Shown here piece by piece: positions 1-8,000 of a DNA stretch of 8,231 nucleotides. The DNA is taken from the NCBI GenBank assembly GCA_900547085.1, contig URFI01000098.1:1-8231 (forward strand), written 5' to 3'. The notes beneath the pieces are model-generated. The model did no database searches. It had not been told where the DNA came from and saw nothing but the letters and a program-made list of their open reading frames with translations. Position numbers and translations under genes: made by a program. Source of the stretch: an uncultured Prevotella sp. (GTDB taxonomy: Bacteria > Bacteroidota > Bacteroidia > Bacteroidales > Bacteroidaceae). Position 1 is the stretch's first letter, and the number at the start of each line of letters is the position of its first letter.

Positions 1-2603
1 ACGGCAAGAAACGCGACTGTTTGAAGAAAGAACCACAGAAAGGAAACAAGGTCGTGGTGGTTGGGGGCGACAACTACCGCATTGGTTTGGGTGGCGGAAG
101 CGTGTCATCCGTTGACACTGGGCACTACACCAGCGGCATTGAGCTGAACGCTATACAGCGTGCGAACCCGGAAATGCAGAAACGCGCCTACAACTTGGTG
201 CGCGCCTTGGTGGAGGAAAAGGAAAATCCGGTGGTGTCTATCCATGACCATGGCAGTGCCGGTCACCTGAACTGTCTGTCTGAACTCGTGGAAGACTGCG
301 GCGGAGAGATTGATATGACCAAGCTGCCGATTGGCGACAAGACGCTCAGTGCCAAGGAAATCATTGCCAATGAGAGCCAGGAGCGCATGGGACTGCTCAT
401 CGACGAGCGGCATCTGGATCACGTCAAGGCCATCGCCGAGCGTGAGCGGGCACCCTTGTATGTCGTGGGTGAGACCACTGGCGACGCCCACTTCTCATTC
501 GTTCAGGCCGATGGCGTGAAGCCTTTCGACCTGGATGTGGCACAGATGTTTGGACACTCGCCCAAGACCATCATGACCGATGAAACCGTTACGCGCCACT
601 ATGAGGACGTGACCTATAGTGCTGACCAGATAGACAGTTATATAAATAAGGTGTTGCAGCTGGAGGCCGTGGCGTGCAAAGACTGGCTCACCAACAAGGT
701 GGACCGCTCGGTAACGGGCAAGATAGCTCGCCAGCAGTGTCAGGGTGAAATACAATTGCCGCTCTCCGACTGTGGCGTAGTGGCCTTGGACTACCGCGGC
801 AAGCGGGGTATCGCCACCGCCTTGGGGCATGCTCCACAAGCTGGATTGGCATCGCCAGAGGCCGGTAGCGTGCTGAGTGTGGCCGAATCGCTCACCAATA
901 TCGTGTGGGCACCGCTCGAAGATGGGCTGGAAGGTGTCTCACTGTCAGCCAACTGGATGTGGCCATGCCGTGCGCAAAAGGGCGAGGACGCACGCTTGTA
1001 TGCCGCAGTGGAGGCCTTGAGCGACTTCTGTTGCTCACTCCACATCAACGTACCCACTGGTAAGGACTCGCTGTCGCTTACCCAGAAATATCCAAATGGC
1101 GAGAAAATCATCTCTCCCGGAACCGTTATTGTCAGTGCGGGGGGCGAGGTGAAGGATGTCAGGAATGTGGTTTCGCCGGTCTTGGTGAACAGCAAGAACT
1201 CGTCACTCTATTACATCGACTTCTCGTTTGATGACCAACGCCTCGGCGGCAGCGCCTTTGCGCAGACCTTAGGCAAGGTGGGTAGCGACGTTCCGACGGT
1301 GAAAAACCCTGAATACTTTGCCGACTGTTTCGAGGCAATACAGACACTCATCAACAAAGGATGGGTAATGGCTGGCCATGATATCAGTGCCGGTGGCCTG
1401 ATAACCACGCTGCTGGAGATGACGTTTGCCAACCAACAGGGCGGTATTCATGTGAACTTGTACGATATGAGCGGTGAGGACGTGGTGAAAAACCTGTTTG
1501 CCGAGAACCCAGGAGTGGTGATTCAGGTGTCTGACCTACACAAGCATGCGCTGCGTGAATACTTAGAAAGCGAGGGTATCGGCTATGCCAAGATTGGCTA
1601 CCCCACACCAAAGGAGCGCAAGATTGTTGTGAAGAAGAATGAATGGCAGCACGAGTTCGACATCGATGCCTTGCGAGAGGCGTGGTACCAGACATCTTAC
1701 GAGCTGGACAAGCGGCAGAGTATGAATGGAATGGCCGACCAACGTCACCGCAACTACAAAGCTCAGCCGCTGCAACTGCGGTTCAACGATGCCTTCACGG
1801 GCAAGCTCTCACAATACCAACTCAACGAAGACCGCCGCACATCATCAGGCATCAGGGCGGCTATCATCCGGGAGAAAGGCACCAACGGCGAACGCGAGAT
1901 GGCCTACGCCTTGTATCTGGCGGGGTTTGACGTGAAGGATGTGATGATGACCGACTTGATCAGCGGTCGCGAGACACTGGAAGACATCAACCTCATTGTG
2001 TTCTGTGGCGGTTTTTCCAACAGTGACGTGCTCGGTTCGGCCAAAGGGTGGGCAGGGGCATTCCTGTACAATCCCAAGGCCAAGGAAGCCCTTGAAAGGT
2101 TCTATGCACGCAAAGATACGCTGTCGTTGGGCATCTGCAACGGCTGTCAGCTTATGGTTGAACTCAACTTAATCAATCCGGAACATCAGCAAAGAACCCG
2201 CATGTTGCACAATGACTCGCACAAGTTCGAGAGTGCATTCCTTGGGTTGACCATTCCTGAGAACAACAGTGTGATGCTTGGAAGCCTCTCGGGCAGTAAG
2301 CTCGGCATTTGGGTTGCCCACGGAGAGGGTAAGTTCAGCCTGCCCGAAGGGGAGGAAAACTACCACATCATTGCCAAATACAGCTACGACTGTTATCCCG
2401 GCAATCCGAATGGCAGTGACTATAGCGTGGCTGGTATCTGCTCCAAGGACGGACGACACTTGGCCATGATGCCCCATTTGGAACGCTCCATCTTCCCATG
2501 GCAGAACGCTTATTACCCCTACAAGCGACACATGGACGAGGTAACGCCATGGATAGAGGCTTTTGTGAATGCGAGAAAGTGGGTGGAGAAACAGGTTAAG
2601 TAG
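1..2603 (+). CDS. purL: Phosphoribosylformylglycinamidine synthase (FGAM synthase), 5'-truncated by window edge
   Basis: Cytoplasmic enzyme of de novo purine synthesis that converts FGAR, glutamine and ATP to FGAM. The reading frame is open from base 3, giving 866 visible residues. The TTG at position 21 is an internal codon, because conserved sequence (GGKKRD) lies before it, so the true start is upstream. The large single-chain form is about 1,200-1,300 residues, so roughly the last two thirds is present. Numbering from base 3, visible parts are the synthetase core with the GLGGGSVSS loop near residue 28, HDHGSAGH near 81, PTGKDS at 351-356 and GHDISAGGL at 458-466. A C-terminal class I glutamine amidotransferase domain follows from about 614. 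Its nucleophile is Cys712 in GICNGCQ, and the His825-Leu-Glu827 motif completes the triad. All catalytic landmarks are intact and there is no frameshift. A short octamer-repeat spacer follows the stop codon. Confidence 0.97.
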   Translation, partial: GKKRDCLKKEPQKGNKVVVVGGDNYRIGLGGGSVSSVDTGHYTSGIELNAIQRANPEMQKRAYNLVRALVEEKENPVVSIHDHGSAGHLNCLSELVEDCGGEIDMTKLPIGDKTLSAKEIIANESQERMGLLIDERHLDHVKAIAERERAPLYVVGETTGDAHFSFVQADGVKPFDLDVAQMFGHSPKTIMTDETVTRHYEDVTYSADQIDSYINKVLQLEAVACKDWLTNKVDRSVTGKIARQQCQGEIQLPLSDCGVVALDYRGKRGIATALGHAPQAGLASPEAGSVLSVAESLTNIVWAPLEDGLEGVSLSANWMWPCRAQKGEDARLYAAVEALSDFCCSLHINVPTGKDSLSLTQKYPNGEKIISPGTVIVSAGGEVKDVRNVVSPVLVNSKNSSLYYIDFSFDDQRLGGSAFAQTLGKVGSDVPTVKNPEYFADCFEAIQTLINKGWVMAGHDISAGGLITTLLEMTFANQQGGIHVNLYDMSGEDVVKNLFAENPGVVIQVSDLHKHALREYLESEGIGYAKIGYPTPKERKIVVKKNEWQHEFDIDALREAWYQTSYELDKRQSMNGMADQRHRNYKAQPLQLRFNDAFTGKLSQYQLNEDRRTSSGIRAAIIREKGTNGEREMAYALYLAGFDVKDVMMTDLISGRETLEDINLIVFCGGFSNSDVLGSAKGWAGAFLYNPKAKEALERFYARKDTLSLGICNGCQLMVELNLINPEHQQRTRMLHNDSHKFESAFLGLTIPENNSVMLGSLSGSKLGIWVAHGEGKFSLPEGEENYHIIAKYSYDCYPGNPNGSDYSVAGICSKDGRHLAMMPHLERSIFPWQNAYYPYKRHMDEVTPWIEAFVNARKWVEKQVK

Positions 2604-2607
2604 AAGT

Positions 2608-2639
2608 GTTTACGTGTTCACGAGTTGACGAGTCGACTA
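2608..2639 (+). repeat. Short octamer array downstream of purL (4 units)
   Basis: Four consecutive 8-base units begin four bases after the purL stop codon: GTTTACGT, GTTCACGA, GTTGACGA and GTCGACTA. They fit the pattern GTnnACnA, degenerate in the first and last units, and match the much longer array at 3862-4067. The rest of this spacer (2640-2691) shows only a small GGTAA/TTACC dyad before the next gene. The periodicity is seen directly. Any role, such as transcript 3'-end structure or protein binding, is unknown. Confidence 0.75.
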
Positions 2640-2691
2640 CATGATAACATAAGGCATTCATCAGTTAGGTAACAATTACCATTTACAGCGC

Positions 2692-3282
2692 ATGGGCGAT
2701 CATATCAAAATTCCCAACACGGTAGAGACATCGCAGGACAACCAGCGATGGTTTACGCTCTTTAAGACATTTGTCAAGATAGGAGCGTTTACCCTTGGCG
2801 GCGGTTATGCCATGATACCAATCATTGAAGCAGAAGTGGTTGATCGGCATAAGTGGATTGACAAGGACGAGTTTCTCGACCTCATTGCCATCGCACAAAG
2901 CTGTCCTGGCGTGTTCGCCGTCAATATCAGCATCTTCATAGGCTATAAGCTGCGAGGAGTGCGAGGAGCCATCTGCACTGCTATGGGTGCGTCGTTGCCC
3001 TCGTTTTTCATCATCTTGCTAATCGCTATGTTCTTCCATCGCTTCATGGATGTGCCATGGATTGCCGCCATGTTCAATGGCATTCGTCCGGCAGTGGTGG
3101 CGTTGATTGCCGTTCCCACGTTCAACTTGGCCAAGAGTGCCGGCATTTCATTGGTCAATTGCTGGATACCCATCATCTCTGCCCTGCTGATATGGGCCAT
3201 CGGGGTGAACCCCATTTTCATCATCATTGCCGCAGGTATCGGTGGATACATTTACGGACAATTCATCAAACCCACTGAGTAG
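2692..3282 (+). CDS. chrA: Chromate transporter (CHR family), first short-chain subunit
   Basis: Integral inner-membrane protein of 196 residues, the length expected of one half of a classical two-domain ChrA. It carries the CHR signatures: KIGAFTLGGGYAMIP at about residues 29-43, QSCPGVFAVN at 69-78, and GIRPAVVAL at about 130-138, with hydrophobic segments between and after them. A polar stretch of about 20 residues precedes the first conserved block. The ATG at 2692 is the natural start, since the next in-frame Met lies inside the GGGYAMIP motif. No Shine-Dalgarno is visible, which is usual in Bacteroidetes. It ends one base before a second CHR gene, and such adjacent short-chain pairs are known to work together as a heteromeric transporter with opposite membrane topologies. 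Chromate efflux is the named family function, but the physiological substrate in an anaerobe is uncertain. Confidence 0.92.
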   Translation: MGDHIKIPNTVETSQDNQRWFTLFKTFVKIGAFTLGGGYAMIPIIEAEVVDRHKWIDKDEFLDLIAIAQSCPGVFAVNISIFIGYKLRGVRGAICTAMGASLPSFFIILLIAMFFHRFMDVPWIAAMFNGIRPAVVALIAVPTFNLAKSAGISLVNCWIPIISALLIWAIGVNPIFIIIAAGIGGYIYGQFIKPTE

Positions 3283-3283
3283 C

Positions 3284-3859
3284 ATGATTTATCTCTATCT
3301 TATCATTACTTTTTTCCAGATAGGCTTGTTTGGTTTCGGTGGCGGCTACGGCATGCTTTCGCTCATTCAGACTGAGACGGTGATACACCATCACTGGCTC
3401 AGCAGTGCCGAGTTTACCAACATTGTGGCCATCAGTCAGATGACACCTGGTCCCATTGGCATCAATTCGGCCACCTATTGCGGCTATGCTGCCGTGCACA
3501 ACGCGGGCTATGGCATGCCCATGGCCATCCTGGGTTCAGCCACTGCCACCTTCGCCTTGGTGCTGCCATCCCTCATCCTCATGATTCTCATTAGTAAAAT
3601 GTTCATGAAATACATGGACACAGAGCCCGTACAGAATGTCTTCAGCGGTCTGCGACCTGCCGTAGTGGGATTGCTTGGCGCTGCCACCCTGCTGCTCATG
3701 AACGAGGAGAACTTTGGCTCCATGATTGAAAACCCATGGCAATTCTGGATTAGTGTGGCACTCTTCTGCGCCACCTTCATCGGGACAAAATATGTAAAGA
3801 TTAACCCTATCCGGATGATATGCTACGCAGCATTCGCAGGACTCATGCTACTGTATTAA
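3284..3859 (+). CDS. chrA: Chromate transporter (CHR family), second short-chain subunit
   Basis: Membrane protein of 191 residues, homologous to its upstream partner but clearly diverged from it. CHR signatures are FFQIGLFGFGGGYGMLSLIQ at residues 10-29, QMTPGPIGIN at 52-61, and GLRPAVVG at 122-129, with hydrophobic segments to the C-terminus. I chose the ATG at 3284. An ATG in the same frame at 3227 would add 19 polar residues and overlap the upstream gene by 56 bases, whereas 3284 leaves a one-base gap and puts the Met directly before the first membrane segment, as in relatives. The tight spacing implies one transcript and probably coupled translation. The TPGPIGIN form here and the CPGVFAVN form in the first subunit are the two half-specific versions expected of a split ChrA. 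The repeat array begins three bases after the stop codon. The substrate is not determinable from sequence. Confidence 0.92.
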   Translation: MIYLYLIITFFQIGLFGFGGGYGMLSLIQTETVIHHHWLSSAEFTNIVAISQMTPGPIGINSATYCGYAAVHNAGYGMPMAILGSATATFALVLPSLILMILISKMFMKYMDTEPVQNVFSGLRPAVVGLLGAATLLLMNEENFGSMIENPWQFWISVALFCATFIGTKYVKINPIRMICYAAFAGLMLLY

Positions 3860-3861
3860 TC

Positions 3862-4067
3862 GTTTATGAGTTGACGAGTTGACGAGTTTACAAGTTGACG
3901 AGTTGATGGTTTACAAGTTCACAAGTTAATGGCTATAAACTTGTGAACTTGTGAACTCGTAAACATGTCGACTAGAACGCTTTCAACTCGTTTACTTGTC
4001 TACTTGTCAACTCGTCAACTAAGCCAACTATCACCTCGTCTACTTGTAAACTCGTCACCTCGTCAAC
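3862..4067. repeat. Degenerate octamer array with an orientation switch
   Basis: This fills nearly all of the 224-base spacer between the second CHR gene and the EamA transporter gene. Positions 3862-3932 read as eight or nine consecutive units of the GTTGACGA type (GTTGACGA, GTTTACAA, GTTCACAA and others). From 3933 to 4067 the units appear as reverse complements (TTGTGAAC, TCGTAAAC, TTGTCAAC, TCGTCAAC and others), about 17 of them. Most units are exactly 8 bases; a few are 7 or 9. Positions 1, 2, 5, 6 and 8 (GTnnACnA) are nearly fixed, while positions 3, 4 and 7 vary. The array was found by reading the units in register. It is not coding, since the period is not a multiple of three and stops occur. 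Function is unknown. Confidence 0.85.
3869..4020. other. Long imperfect inverted repeat (hairpin or cruciform) formed by the octamer array
   Basis: The two array orientations pair over 59 positions. The inner stem is 3909-3927 with 3938-3956: 19 positions, 18 Watson-Crick and one G-T, around a 10-base loop. The outer stem is 3869-3908 with 3981-4020: 40 positions, 33 Watson-Crick, three G-T and four mismatches. The right arm carries 24 extra bases (3957-3980), exactly three octamer lengths, as a bulge. No T-run follows, so it is not a textbook intrinsic terminator. Since it starts 10 bases after the second CHR stop codon, it could shape or protect the 3' end of that transcript. That role is inference; the pairing was traced base by base by eye. 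Confidence 0.75.
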
Positions 4068-4083
4068 TAAAAAAGAAAATCCA

Positions 4084-4962
4084 ATGAACAAGCTACATGG
4101 TTTTGCAGAAGCCATTATCTCTTCTGCCTCTTTCGGACTGATTCCCCTTTTCAGTCTTCCGTTGCTGGCTTCGGGCATGCATACACCCGCCATATTGGTG
4201 TATCGTTTCGCCATCGGCTGCTTTCTCATGCTGATGATATTGCTGTATCAGCGCAGAAGGATGTACATAGGCTTCGGCGATTCGCTACGAATCATGCTGC
4301 TGGCCGTGCTCTATAGCGGATCGGCTATCGCACTGTTCAAGGGTTATCACTACCTGTCGAGTGGCATTGCCACCACGTTGATGTTCTCCTATCCAGTGTG
4401 GACTGCCATCCTGATGATGGTTTTCAGGCACGAACAGCCTTCGCGCACCACCTTCATAGCCATCGCCTGCGCCGTGGGCGGCGTGTGCCTTCTCTCGGGA
4501 ATAGAACATGGTGTGGGCAACGTGTCTGTGCTTGGCATCTGCATCGAGCTGCTCTCGGGTCTTCTATATGCCATCTATATGGTTTCGTACCCAGTGATGA
4601 AAATCAGCAGGATGCCATCGCTGAAGGTCAACTTCTACATTTTTTTCTTCTCTATGCTGATGATTACGCTCTACGCAGTATTCATGGAAGGCGGACTGTC
4701 GCCCATCCATTCGGGTCAACAGCTCTTCTATCTCTTCATGCTGGGACTGCTACCGACGGCCATGAGCAACGTAACGCTGGTCATGGCGCTGAAGAATATC
4801 GGCAGTACTTTGGTGGCCATCCTCGGCGCTTTCGAGCCGCTAACGGCCATGTGCATCGGCATTACCGTCTTCGGTGAGCCATTCACCACGAGCATCGCCA
4901 TTGGCTTTGTACTGATTTTGACTGCCGTGACGCTGCTCGTCCTGAAGAAATCGCCGGCCTAA
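4084..4962 (+). CDS. EamA/DMT-superfamily membrane transporter (substrate unknown)
   Basis: Protein of 292 residues, the usual length for the ten-helix drug/metabolite transporter (DMT) superfamily with two EamA repeats. The first repeat spans roughly residues 5-140 and includes the helix segment AILVYRFAIGCFLM and the YHYLSSGIATTLMFSYPVW block typical of the repeat end. The second spans roughly 145-288 and ends in ALKNIGSTLVAILGAFEPLTA followed by ITVFGEPFT, the EamA C-terminal hallmark. A basic loop (QRRRM) follows helix 2, and the tail ends KKSPA. The ATG at 4084 is preceded by an A-rich stretch (4068-4080), a common Bacteroidetes translation-start context. No consensus TAnnTTTG promoter element was found in the repeat-filled region upstream. 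Family members export or import amino acids, nucleotides, sugars or other metabolites, and nothing here fixes the substrate. It is convergent with the beta-galactosidase gene. Confidence 0.9.
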   Translation: MNKLHGFAEAIISSASFGLIPLFSLPLLASGMHTPAILVYRFAIGCFLMLMILLYQRRRMYIGFGDSLRIMLLAVLYSGSAIALFKGYHYLSSGIATTLMFSYPVWTAILMMVFRHEQPSRTTFIAIACAVGGVCLLSGIEHGVGNVSVLGICIELLSGLLYAIYMVSYPVMKISRMPSLKVNFYIFFFSMLMITLYAVFMEGGLSPIHSGQQLFYLFMLGLLPTAMSNVTLVMALKNIGSTLVAILGAFEPLTAMCIGITVFGEPFTTSIAIGFVLILTAVTLLVLKKSPA

Positions 4963-5019
4963 GTCCTTCTTGCGCCAGTCCTAGGGCACGAAAGGAGATA
5001 GGCCGGGCGTACCGGCTTA
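4954..5019. terminator. Possible bidirectional terminator between convergent genes
   Basis: CCGGCCTA (4954-4961, reaching into the transporter stop codon) is perfectly complementary to TAGGCCGG (4999-5006). After a two-by-two mismatch, TCCTT (4964-4968) pairs in the same register with AAGGA (4992-4996), and a weaker inner stem closes the loop. TAGGCCGG can alternatively pair with CCGGCTTA (5012-5019), whose last three bases are the beta-galactosidase stop codon. The dyad fills the whole gap between two convergent genes, where a shared terminator is expected. There is no flanking T-run on either strand, so termination activity is inferred from position and pairing only. Confidence 0.4.
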
Positions 5020-8000
5020 CCTTCCCATGGGTGTCAGGGTGAACTGGAATTTCTTGTGTCCAAACGGCACACGGTATTCCTCCAGCGCCTCGGCATGGCC
5101 GCTCCACGAGTCGATACCGCCTACGCCGGCCATCTCACCGTCGATGTGTAGGTTCGTAAACTTGGACTTCGGAACCTCCTGTATGTGGCGTTGTTCTTTC
5201 TCGTCACCATCGTCCAAGTACTCTACCGTATAGTGCAAGGCCGAAGCATAGAATGGCTTGTTCGAACGAACCAACAACCCCATGCCTTTTTCACCAGTTT
5301 GTTTCCACCAGCGCATATCGCTCTTGGTACCCGTTTCTTGTGGCCGTATGTATGGATAGAACTGCTCGTCGGCCGTTTGTTGGTAGATACCGAAGCGTTG
5401 AGAGAACTTCCGATCGGCATAATTCTCAATGGGTCCACGGCCAAAATACTCGCTCTTGTCCATGTTGTAGGGCAGCTGCATCACCATTCCATAGCGCAAC
5501 ATGCCGGGAACCTTGGCACCTGCGTTGGGAACAAGGGTCTGCGTAATCTCTACTTTCCCGGACATTGTGATGAGATATTCAATGGTCATCTGTGACTTTA
5601 CGCCCGGCATGTCATAGTCCACCGTCACCAACATGGAGTTGTTTCCCTGTCCTTTGACCTTCTTCACGTTGATGTTTTTCACCGTCATGGCAGGGTTGCG
5701 CCATACGCTGTACTTCTTGTTGATGCCCGCTCCCATGTCATTATCCGTCACGGCACGCCAGAAACAAGGCTTCAAGACACCACCGTCAGCCAGATAAGAC
5801 ACATCACCCACGACATATTTCGTCATCAAACCCGTTTGCTTGTCAAACGAGATAGACATCTGTTGGTTTTCTATCGTCACCTGTTTGGCTTTCTTCTTGC
5901 TGGTTTTCTTCAAATTTCCATACCATGCAAGTGTTTCCATCTCGGGTTCTGGGTTCGTGCTTTTTTCTAAATAATAGTCTTTTATAGGAAGCTGTTGGTA
6001 GGCCACCACCTGCCCCTTTTGCATGAGCGGCTCGGGCTGCTTCAGCGCAAAGTCTATGTTAAGCTGCACGTCTCGGTTTTGCGGATCGGCCAACAACTCA
6101 TCCAAGTTGTACGGCAGCGTCAAGTCAGCCGTCTGCTGTGGCTGCACCTGTAGGTTGCTTACGGTGCCCTTCTGCGCCTCCTTGCCATTCACGAGAATCT
6201 TCCATTGCAGGGCATAGTTACCCAAGTCGCGGAAGAAATACTCATTCCTTACCTTTATTTTCCCCGCCATCAAGTCAACTGGTTGTACCCATATATTCTG
6301 GTATTCGTAGCCCACCTCATACATGTGCGGGTTGGGTACGCGGTCGGGACTGATGAGTCCGTTGCAGTTGAAGTTGTTGTCGCTGGGATCATACTTGTTG
6401 TAATCGCCGCCATAGGTATAGATGCCGCGCTTTGTGTCACGCAAAGCTTGGTCCACAAAGTCCCATACAAAGCCACCTTGGAACTTGGGATATTTGCGCA
6501 CCAGGTCCCAGTATTCCTTCAAACCACCGCCCGAATTGCCCATGGCGTGGTTGTACTCACATTGTATGAGCGGCTTCTGGTCCTCTTTAGCCGTGGACAG
6601 TGCGTATTCCTCGCATGCTTTTTGAGGGAGGTACATGGGGCAGTACAATTCAGTGTTCGGTCCCTTGATTGCCCGTTCCCAATGTATCGGACGTGACGAG
6701 TCCACGCTCTTAATCCAATCGAATGCTGCGGTAAAATTGGGCCCATCGGCCGTCTCGTTGCCCAATGACCAAATGATAATACTGGGATGGTTGTAAAACA
6801 TTTCCACGTTGTGCTGGTTGCGTTCCAGGATTTGCTTAGCAAACATGGGCTTTTTGGTGGGCGCGTCATCCTCGTAGCCAAAACCATGACCCTCCTGGTT
6901 GGCCTCGGCTACCACATAAAGACCATACTCGTCGCACAGCTCATACCACTGTGGGTCGTCGGGATAGTGACAGGTACGCACGGCATTGATGTTGAATTGC
7001 TTCATAATCTTGATGTCCTGTATCATCCGCTCACGACTCACGATGTAGCCACCGTCTGGATCCATCTCGTGCCTGTTGGCACCTTTTATATAGATGGGTT
7101 GCCCATTAACCAGCAACTGATTGTTCCTAATCTCCACTTTCCTGAACCCCACCTTCTGCGGAATCACCTCTATCACCTTTCCGCCCTTCTTCACTGTGGT
7201 GACAAGGGTGAACAGATAGGGCGTCTCGGCGGTCCATGGCTTCACGTTCTTGATGTTGAAAGCCACGTTACCGTGACGCTGTCCCTTAAAGTCCACGCTG
7301 TGCTTGCTCACGGAGATGCCGTTGGCGTTTAGCAGGTCGAAGTCTACCGTGGGACTTCCCTTCACGTCCAAGTTCACCGACAGCGCACCGTCTTGGTAGT
7401 TGTTCGCCAGGTCGGCCGTCAGTTTGATGTTGCTCACTTGCACCTTTTCGTTGCGGACATAAAGATAGCTGTCGCGCGCCACGCCGCTCAGCCGCCAGAA
7501 GTCCTGGTCCTCGCTGTACGAGCCGTCGCACCAACGGAAGGTTTGAAAGGCAATCAGGTTGTCGCCTTTCTTCACATAGGGCGTGATATCGAACTCGGCG
7601 GCCACCTTCGAATCCTCGGCATAGCCCACATACATGCCGTTGACATACAGGTAGATGTTGGACGTCACGCTGCCAAAGTGGGCGATAATCTGCTTGCCGT
7701 CCCAACTGTTGGGGATGTTGATGATGCGGCGGTAGCTGCCCACATGGTTGTTTTTCAGCGGCACTTGAGGCGGGTTGTTCTTGAAATGTCCGCGCCAGGC
7801 GAAGCCGATGTTCAGGTATACCGGGTCGCCATAGCCGTTGAGTTCCCATATTCCCGGCACGCTGATGGTCTTCCATGCCGCGTCGTCATAGTTAGTTTCG
7901 AAGAAGCCCGAAGGCCGCTTGTTGGGAGCTTCGGCAAAGTGAAACTTCCATGTTCCGTTCAGCGAGAGATAGTTGGCCGATACCTTCCGGTCGCCGGTAA

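Noticed and set aside
21..23. TTG at position 21 as the start of purL
   Set aside because: Conserved PurL residues continue in frame upstream of it to the window edge, and the protein would lack its N-terminal third. The gene is cut by the window.
3227..3283. Earlier ATG for the second CHR gene, adding 19 residues
   Set aside because: The extension is polar, overlaps the upstream gene and displaces the first membrane segment from the N-terminus. The ATG at 3284 gives the expected short-chain CHR length and a one-base gap.
3862..4067. CRISPR array
   Set aside because: The units are 8 bases, contiguous and degenerate, with no spacers and no cas genes nearby.
3972..4229. 85-codon minus-strand open frame covering the right part of the octamer array and the start of the EamA gene
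   Set aside because: Its C-terminal part (VDELTSRQVNEL-like) is just the octamer repeat translated: three 8-base units give an 8-residue pseudo-repeat. The rest is antisense to a well-supported transporter gene. Repeat-derived peptides of this kind are a known source of spurious hypothetical proteins.
6205..6696. Plus-strand open frames antisense to the beta-galactosidase gene (this one of 163 codons, and another of 249 codons at 7393-8142)
   Set aside because: They lie wholly inside a gene with strong catalytic motifs, show no recognisable domain, and are expected by chance opposite a long GC-balanced coding frame.
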